Assembly: GCA_018714405.1 (NCBI GenBank) | Contig: DVNM01000042.1 | Location: 20,834-84,833 of the forward strand | DNA from: Scybalenecus merdavium | Lineage (GTDB): Bacteria; Bacillota; Clostridia; Oscillospirales; Acutalibacteraceae | Length of the DNA: 64,000 nt | Reading direction: 5' to 3' | Shown: positions 59,644-64,000 of the stretch, in pieces | Numbering within the stretch: the stretch's first letter is position 1 | Layout of the letters: every line of letters starts with the position of its first letter | Translations under genes and position numbers: made by a program | The notes under the pieces: model-generated | The model's database searches: none | The model's input: only the letters and a program-made list of their open reading frames with translations | Told to the model about the DNA's origin: nothing

Positions 59644-60906
59644 TCAGCGAAGGTAGTTCATCGGGTTGACCTGCTTGCCGTTGATGCGCACCTCAAAGTG
59701 GCAGTGCGGCCCGGTGGAGTTGCCGGTGGAGCCGCTGTAGGCGATGACATCACCCTTTTTGACGTTCTGGCCGACGGAAACGAGCAAACTGGAATTGTGC
59801 GCATAAAGCGTTTGCATGCCGTTGCCGTGGCTGATGATTATGTAGTGGCCATAGCTATAATTGAGTGCCTTGACGGTGATAACGACGCCGTCGTCCGCCG
59901 CATGCACGGCCGTGCCGCTCGGGACCGGGAAGTCTACGCCGCCGTGATAGGCGCCGCTGGGATAATTCGGGTAACCAGCCGAAATCGAATGGGAGTAGGT
60001 CGGCCACGCCAGCGTGCCGGTACCGGTATTGTAGCCAGGGCCGCTGTAGTGCTTTTCGGCTTCGCGGATCTCAGCCTCGATCTCAGCCTGTTCTTTCTCG
60101 TACTCTTTTTTAGACTGGCGCGCAGAAGAAATGCTGCTGTTATAAGACGAGATCTTGCGGTTATACTCGGCCAGCGCCGATTCGTATTTGGAATTTTCGC
60201 TTTTGGCCTCGGCCAAATTTTCTTCCATCTGCTTTTTCTGTTTCTCTAAAGAGGCTTTGTCTTCGTCCAGCTGCGTTTTTTCCTTTGTCAGAGTCTGGCG
60301 GTCCTCTTCGATTTTTTCCATGATATCCATCAGGTCCTGCAGAATCTCAGAATCCTGCTCAGAAACAGACTGCAGCATTTCAGCGCGCGTCAGCATAGAA
60401 CTGATGTCGCCGCTGGTGAGCAGCACCTCCAGCTCCGTCACGCTGCCCGATACATACATTGCCCGCAAACGCGCGCAATACGTATCATAAGAGGCGTCAA
60501 ATTCCGCCTGGTTTTCCTCAATACGCTTCTGAAGCTGCGCAATGTTCGCCGTGACCTCATCGATACGGTCCTGCAGGTCGCTGATGTTTTCACGCAGCTC
60601 ATTCGTTTCCTTTTCCAGGTAGTCTATTTTCAGTTCATAGGCGTCCAGCTGGGCGCTGAGACGTTCGACATAAGCAGCGTTATCGTTTTCATACTGCTTT
60701 TTTTCCTTCTCCAGACGGTCGATCTTATCCTGCGCCGCATCAATCTTGTCCTGCAAAGCATCCACATCGGCCTGGCTGGCCGCACTGGCGCTGATTGGAC
60801 CGGCCGCGACAGCCGCACACAGACACAGTGAAAACGCACCGCAAAGCGCACGCTTTGCAAAGCCGCTTTTTATTTTACAAAATTTAAAACAACTCACCAA
60901 TCTCAC
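59644..60906 (-). CDS. EnvC-like M23 peptidase with coiled coil (first copy, overlapping ftsX)
   Basis: The 420-residue protein has a signal peptide (ALCGAFSLCLCAAVAAGPIS, about 20-39), a coiled coil (about 45-290) with RLRAMYVSGSVTELEVLLTS, and a LytM domain with YHGGVDFP, YAHNSSLLV and GPHCHFEVR. The frame opens with GTG at 60906 inside the ftsX end; TTG 60900 and GTG 60897 have better spacing from AAGGAAGG. The overlap makes it the most direct FtsEX partner. Confidence 0.92.
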   Translation of the reverse strand: MRLVSCFKFCKIKSGFAKRALCGAFSLCLCAAVAAGPISASAASQADVDALQDKIDAAQDKIDRLEKEKKQYENDNAAYVERLSAQLDAYELKIDYLEKETNELRENISDLQDRIDEVTANIAQLQKRIEENQAEFDASYDTYCARLRAMYVSGSVTELEVLLTSGDISSMLTRAEMLQSVSEQDSEILQDLMDIMEKIEEDRQTLTKEKTQLDEDKASLEKQKKQMEENLAEAKSENSKYESALAEYNRKISSYNSSISSARQSKKEYEKEQAEIEAEIREAEKHYSGPGYNTGTGTLAWPTYSHSISAGYPNYPSGAYHGGVDFPVPSGTAVHAADDGVVITVKALNYSYGHYIIISHGNGMQTLYAHNSSLLVSVGQNVKKGDVIAYSGSTGNSTGPHCHFEVRINGKQVNPMNYLR

Positions 60907-61807
60907 TGCCTTCCTTATTCAAATATTTGCGCATGGCGATCAGCGAGCCGCCGACACCGCTGACGATACCGACGCCGATGAACGCAGCCAGCATGGCAAG
61001 CGCATAGTTCCAAAAACCGACGAGCGAAATGGACAGCGCTGAGAACAGGTTGCCCATCTGCGCGCCGACCAGCTCATACACGCCGTAGACGATAAAGAGC
61101 GAAACGACGCCGGCCGCAACGCCGATGATAACACCCTCTACGATAAACGGCAGCCGCACGAACCAGTTGGTGGCGCCGACGCTCTTCATAATGCTGATCT
61201 CCAGACGTCTGGAGTAAACGGTCAAACGAATGGTATTGGAAATGATAAACAGGCTGATGGCGAAAAGCACAGCCACGATCACGATGGAAATAATGGAAAC
61301 GCCCTGGCGGATCGAAACGAGCTGTTCGGCCAGCTCCTTGTTTTCACGCACCGTTTCCACATGGTTGACAGCGCGGATCTTCTGCACCGTTTCGTCAAAC
61401 CGGGAAAGGTCCGCGATCGTTACGCGAAAGCCGTCCGGCAGGGGGATCTCTTCGCTGAGACCCTCAAAAAATGCAGCGTCCGCCTCGTCCATGGCAGCCA
61501 GCTGTTCCTCCCAGCCCTCTTCCTTGGACTGAAAATCCACGCTCTGCACATTGTCAATGGCCTTTAATTCGTTTTCCACCGCATCCAGGTCGGTGTCGGA
61601 CGTACCGTCCTCCACAAAGGCCATGACCACGTTTTCCTCTTCCATACGGCCGAGCAGGGACTCGATATTTACAAAAAGCATCATTGCGCTGCCGATCATC
61701 ACCAGGCAGCTCATCAGCACCGCGACAGATGCCAGGCTCATCATCCGGTTAGACCAGATGTTGTGAAAGCCCTCTTTGATCAGGTACCTTAAACTGGACG
61801 AATTCAC
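60884..61807 (-). CDS. ftsX: Cell-division ABC transporter permease FtsX
   Basis: FtsX spans the membrane four times and passes FtsE's ATP-driven movement to an extracytoplasmic coiled-coil hydrolase partner. The 307-residue protein starts NSSSLRYLIKEGFHNIWSNR, has helix 1 at about 22-44, a large outer loop (about 45-170), and three helices at about 175-285. The start is a GTG at 61807 overlapping the ftsE stop as GTGA. Confidence 0.96.
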   Translation of the reverse strand: MNSSSLRYLIKEGFHNIWSNRMMSLASVAVLMSCLVMIGSAMMLFVNIESLLGRMEEENVVMAFVEDGTSDTDLDAVENELKAIDNVQSVDFQSKEEGWEEQLAAMDEADAAFFEGLSEEIPLPDGFRVTIADLSRFDETVQKIRAVNHVETVRENKELAEQLVSIRQGVSIISIVIVAVLFAISLFIISNTIRLTVYSRRLEISIMKSVGATNWFVRLPFIVEGVIIGVAAGVVSLFIVYGVYELVGAQMGNLFSALSISLVGFWNYALAMLAAFIGVGIVSGVGGSLIAMRKYLNKEGSEIGELF

Positions 61808-62649
61808 TGCCGGTCACCCCCGTTCCCATCTTCACTGCCCGAGGGCTGTTCCACCACGTCTTCCAGGTTGTCGAACACATCTTCCAGGCTCTTGTCGTTC
61901 AGCGAGGTGTTTTCGCTGAAATAGTACATATCGGTCTGCTGGCGCGGCTCTTTTACCGGCGCCGAAAAATGCGCGTTGAGCGGGTCGGGCGTGTCCGAAA
62001 CGACCTGGCCGTTTTGGATCACGATCACGCGGCGCTGGTAGCGCTTGACCAGGTTGTGGTTGTGCGTGACCATAACGACCGTTTTGCCGTCGTTATTGAT
62101 TTTGGTCAGCATGTCCACGATCTCGCGGCTCATTTCCGGGTCCACGTTGCCGGTGGGCTCGTCCGCCACGATCAGGTCGGGGTTGTTGACGAGCGCACGC
62201 GCCAGCGAAACGCGCTGCTGCTCGCCGCCGGAAAGTTCGTTCGGCATGCAGCGCGCCTTCTGCGAAAGACCCACAAGGCCGAGGATGTAAGGCACGCGCT
62301 TGCGGATGTCCTTTTCCTTGGCGCCGGTCACGCGCATGGCGAACGCCACATTGTCGTAAACGGCCATTTTGGGGATCAGGCGGAAATCCTGGAACACGAT
62401 GCCCATGGTGCGCCTGTAATACGGCACGTCCTTGTTTTTCAGTTCAGCCGAAGAATAGCCGTTGACGATGACTTCGCCCTCGGTCGGCTTTTCCTCGTGC
62501 ATGATCAGTTTTAAAAAGGTGCTTTTGCCGGCGCCGGAGGAACCGACGATAAAGACGAATTCGCCGTCTTCGATTTTAATATTTACGTTGCTGAGCGCCT
62601 TGGTCCCGTTGGTGGAATAGACCTTGGACACGTCCTTAAACTCTATCAC
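61804..62649 (-). CDS. ftsE: Cell-division ABC transporter ATPase FtsE with extended C-terminus
   Basis: The ATPase has Walker A GSSGAGKSTFLK (about residue 37), signature LSGGEQQRVSLARAL (about 140), Walker B DLIVADEPTGN (about 163) and MVTHNH. At 281 residues it is some 50 longer than typical FtsE; the extra tail after about residue 225 is acidic and low in complexity (VFDNLEDVVEQPSGSEDGNG near the end). The start is GTG at 62649, 8 nt after GAGG. Confidence 0.96.
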   Translation of the reverse strand: MIEFKDVSKVYSTNGTKALSNVNIKIEDGEFVFIVGSSGAGKSTFLKLIMHEEKPTEGEVIVNGYSSAELKNKDVPYYRRTMGIVFQDFRLIPKMAVYDNVAFAMRVTGAKEKDIRKRVPYILGLVGLSQKARCMPNELSGGEQQRVSLARALVNNPDLIVADEPTGNVDPEMSREIVDMLTKINNDGKTVVMVTHNHNLVKRYQRRVIVIQNGQVVSDTPDPLNAHFSAPVKEPRQQTDMYYFSENTSLNDKSLEDVFDNLEDVVEQPSGSEDGNGGDRQ

Positions 62650-62767
62650 GTTCACTACCTCGAAACAAATGAAATCTCTTTTAGTTTGTACCCAACCAAG
62701 TGGAATAAACAGAAATTGGATATTTGAGCAGACGTTTCTTGTCATTTCTGACAACAACTTATAATAT

Positions 62768-62796
62768 ATAATAAAACAAACCCATACAAATTGCAA
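62768..62796 (-). promoter_or_regulatory. Promoter of ftsE-ftsX-M23
   Basis: TTGCAA (62796-62791), 17-nt spacer, TATTAT (62773-62768) on the minus strand, giving a leader of about 110 nt. A small inverted repeat GTTAC/GTAAC (62826-62840) lies upstream and could be an operator. No gene is seen in 62650-62948. Confidence 0.65.
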
Positions 62797-62859
62797 TAGG
62801 AATTTGTTTCAATTTTGTAAATTATGTTACCGATTGTAACCGACACCTGTCTAAAAAAG

Positions 62860-62892
62860 CAGAAAAAAGCTGTGCCGGGCACAGCTTTTTCG
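62860..62892. terminator. Bidirectional terminator downstream of the cysteine synthase gene
   Basis: Stem AAAAAGCTGTGCC/GGCACAGCTTTTT (62864-62876 with 62878-62890; in practice about 11 bp with a short loop), U-rich on both strands. It ends the minus-strand gene at 62949. Confidence 0.9.
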
Positions 62893-62948
62893 CTTAAAGC
62901 GCACAAATCATGTGCATATTTGCACTTTATTTTACCATTTTTTCCGTT

Positions 62949-63881
62949 TTATTCATTTTCAAAAAGCGGCGTAGAGAAATAACGCTCCGCCGTATCCGGC
63001 AGCACCGTCACGACCGTTTTGCCCGGGCCGAGCTTTTTGGCCAGCTTTTTAGCAGCCGCCACATTGGTGCCGCTGCTGATGCCGCACATCAGCCCCTCCA
63101 GCCGGGCCAGATCGCGCGAGGTCCCGATCGCTTCCTCATCCGATATAATGCAGATATCCTCATAGATCTGCTGGTTCAAAATTTCGGGGATCACACCGTC
63201 GCCGATGCCCATTTGATTATGCGTGCCGATGGTGCCGCCGGCCAGGATGGCGGCGTTCTGCGGCTCCACCGCCCAGATCGTGATGTTCGGGTTCTGCGCC
63301 TTCAGCACCTCGCCGATGCCGGTGATGGTGCCGCCGGTGCCGATGCCGGAGCAAAAGCCGTCGATCGGACCGGCCACCTGCTCCAAGATCTCCAGCGCCG
63401 TATGGTGGCGGTGCGCCGTTGGATTGGCCGGATTTTCAAACTGCTGCGGGATGTAGACATTCGGGTTTTCCTCGCGCATGCGCAGGGCGGTGTTCAAACA
63501 CTCCTCAATGCAGTCGCCGATATTGCCGGCGTCGTGGATCAGGATGACTTCTGCACCGTAGTGGTGCACCAGCTTGCGCCGCTCCTCGCTGACGGAATCC
63601 GGCATAACGATGACGGTTTTATAGCCGCGCACCGCGCCGACAAGCGCCAGGCCGATGCCCTGGTTGCCGCTGGTCGGCTCCACAATGACCGTATCCTTAT
63701 GGATCAGGCCGCGCCGCTCCGCATCCAAAATCATATTGTAAGCCGTACGCGTTTTGATCGACCCGCCGACGCCGAGCCCCTCAAACTTCACCAAAATGCG
63801 GGCGCCGTCCGGGTCGGCCATTTTATTCAGCTGCACCATCGGCGTGTGGCCGATGGCCTCCAGTATATTCTGATAAACCAT
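62949..63881 (-). CDS. Cysteine synthase family PLP enzyme
   Basis: The 310-residue enzyme has the CysK/CBS fold: NILEAIGHTPMVQLNKM, the PLP Lys in VGGSIKTRTAYN (about residue 45; standard CysK has GSVKDR), the substrate loop PTSGNQGIGLAL (about 70) and the phosphate loop GIGTGGTITGIG (about 175). It probably makes cysteine from O-acetylserine and sulfide; the KTR variant leaves room for another beta-replacement reaction. The ATG at 63881 has GGAG about 12 nt upstream, a long spacing. Confidence 0.85.
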   Translation of the reverse strand: MVYQNILEAIGHTPMVQLNKMADPDGARILVKFEGLGVGGSIKTRTAYNMILDAERRGLIHKDTVIVEPTSGNQGIGLALVGAVRGYKTVIVMPDSVSEERRKLVHHYGAEVILIHDAGNIGDCIEECLNTALRMREENPNVYIPQQFENPANPTAHRHHTALEILEQVAGPIDGFCSGIGTGGTITGIGEVLKAQNPNITIWAVEPQNAAILAGGTIGTHNQMGIGDGVIPEILNQQIYEDICIISDEEAIGTSRDLARLEGLMCGISSGTNVAAAKKLAKKLGPGKTVVTVLPDTAERYFSTPLFENE

Positions 63882-63916
63882 AAAAAACACATTCTCCTTT
63901 GCGCAGTGCACCAAAC

Positions 63917-63945
63917 ATTCTACACTCAATTTATGCAAATAGCAA
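63917..63945 (-). promoter_or_regulatory. Promoter of the cysteine synthase family gene
   Basis: TTGCTA (63945-63940), 17-nt spacer, TAGAAT (63922-63917) on the minus strand. Nothing else is seen to the right edge of the window. Confidence 0.65.
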
Positions 63946-64000
63946 CCTAAAATTGAAAGATTTTGCCGCAAAGGACCGCAAATATGCCAAAAAACAGCAC

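Overview
The window looks like the chromosome of an anaerobic, GC-rich, low-oxygen-adapted Firmicute, most likely a gut clostridium of the Oscillospiraceae/Ruminococcaceae type. This is inferred from gene content and signals: strong AGGAGG-type ribosome-binding sites with frequent GTG and TTG starts, consensus sigma-A promoters with 17-nt spacers, the [FeFe]-hydrogenase maturation genes hydE, hydG and hydF, a stand-alone AICAR transformylase, QueH instead of QueG, SEC-C type SecA, YhaM, and a manganese riboswitch of the yybP-ykoY class. No rRNA or tRNA gene was seen.

Layout. 1-8.4 kb (all minus strand apart from an IS): a membrane M28 peptidase cut by the window edge; an operon of a pantothenate-type ECF S component, coaX and a DUF1015 gene; an IS element with a frameshifted transposase and an unusually long target duplication; riboswitch-controlled mntP; and uppP with a metallophosphoesterase and a GtrA protein. 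8.4-19.1 kb (plus strand): a compact, intact-looking phage-derived cluster that encodes DNA packaging, an HK97-type head and a baseplate, but no tail tube, sheath, tape measure, lysis, integrase or replication genes. It ends at a strong bidirectional terminator followed by two beheaded host-like genes lying back to back (19.1-19.5 kb).

19.5-35 kb: pth, mfd and an M23 peptidase in one minus-strand operon; a radical SAM/SPASM gene with a terminator in its leader; a cyclase, sugar transferase and GH2 beta-galactosidase; secA; a MazG-like gene; and DUF2804 divergent from uxuA. 35-46 kb: uxuA and a fructuronate reductase for hexuronate breakdown; a membrane protein split by a frameshift in an A8 run; an HTH membrane regulator; the hydrogenase maturation operon (regulator, hydE, hydG, hydF) behind a structured leader that ends in a terminator; a tandem pair of ATP-grasp ligases; and AICAR transformylase.

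46-64 kb: a triple-hairpin intergenic repeat; yhaM-prmA; a membrane pseudokinase with PASTA domains; a glycerophosphodiester phosphodiesterase; guaB; a tightly overlapping run of queH, rarA, an aldo/keto reductase, nth and aroK; three tandem EnvC-like M23 peptidases directly downstream of ftsE-ftsX; and a cysteine-synthase-family enzyme at the right end.

The most unusual items are the tail-less phage structural cluster, the hydrogenase-operon leader, the pseudokinase, the paired ATP-grasp enzymes, the three M23 paralogues behind ftsEX, and the IS with a 25-27 bp duplication. All function calls come from reading motifs and gene order by eye; no database search was run.
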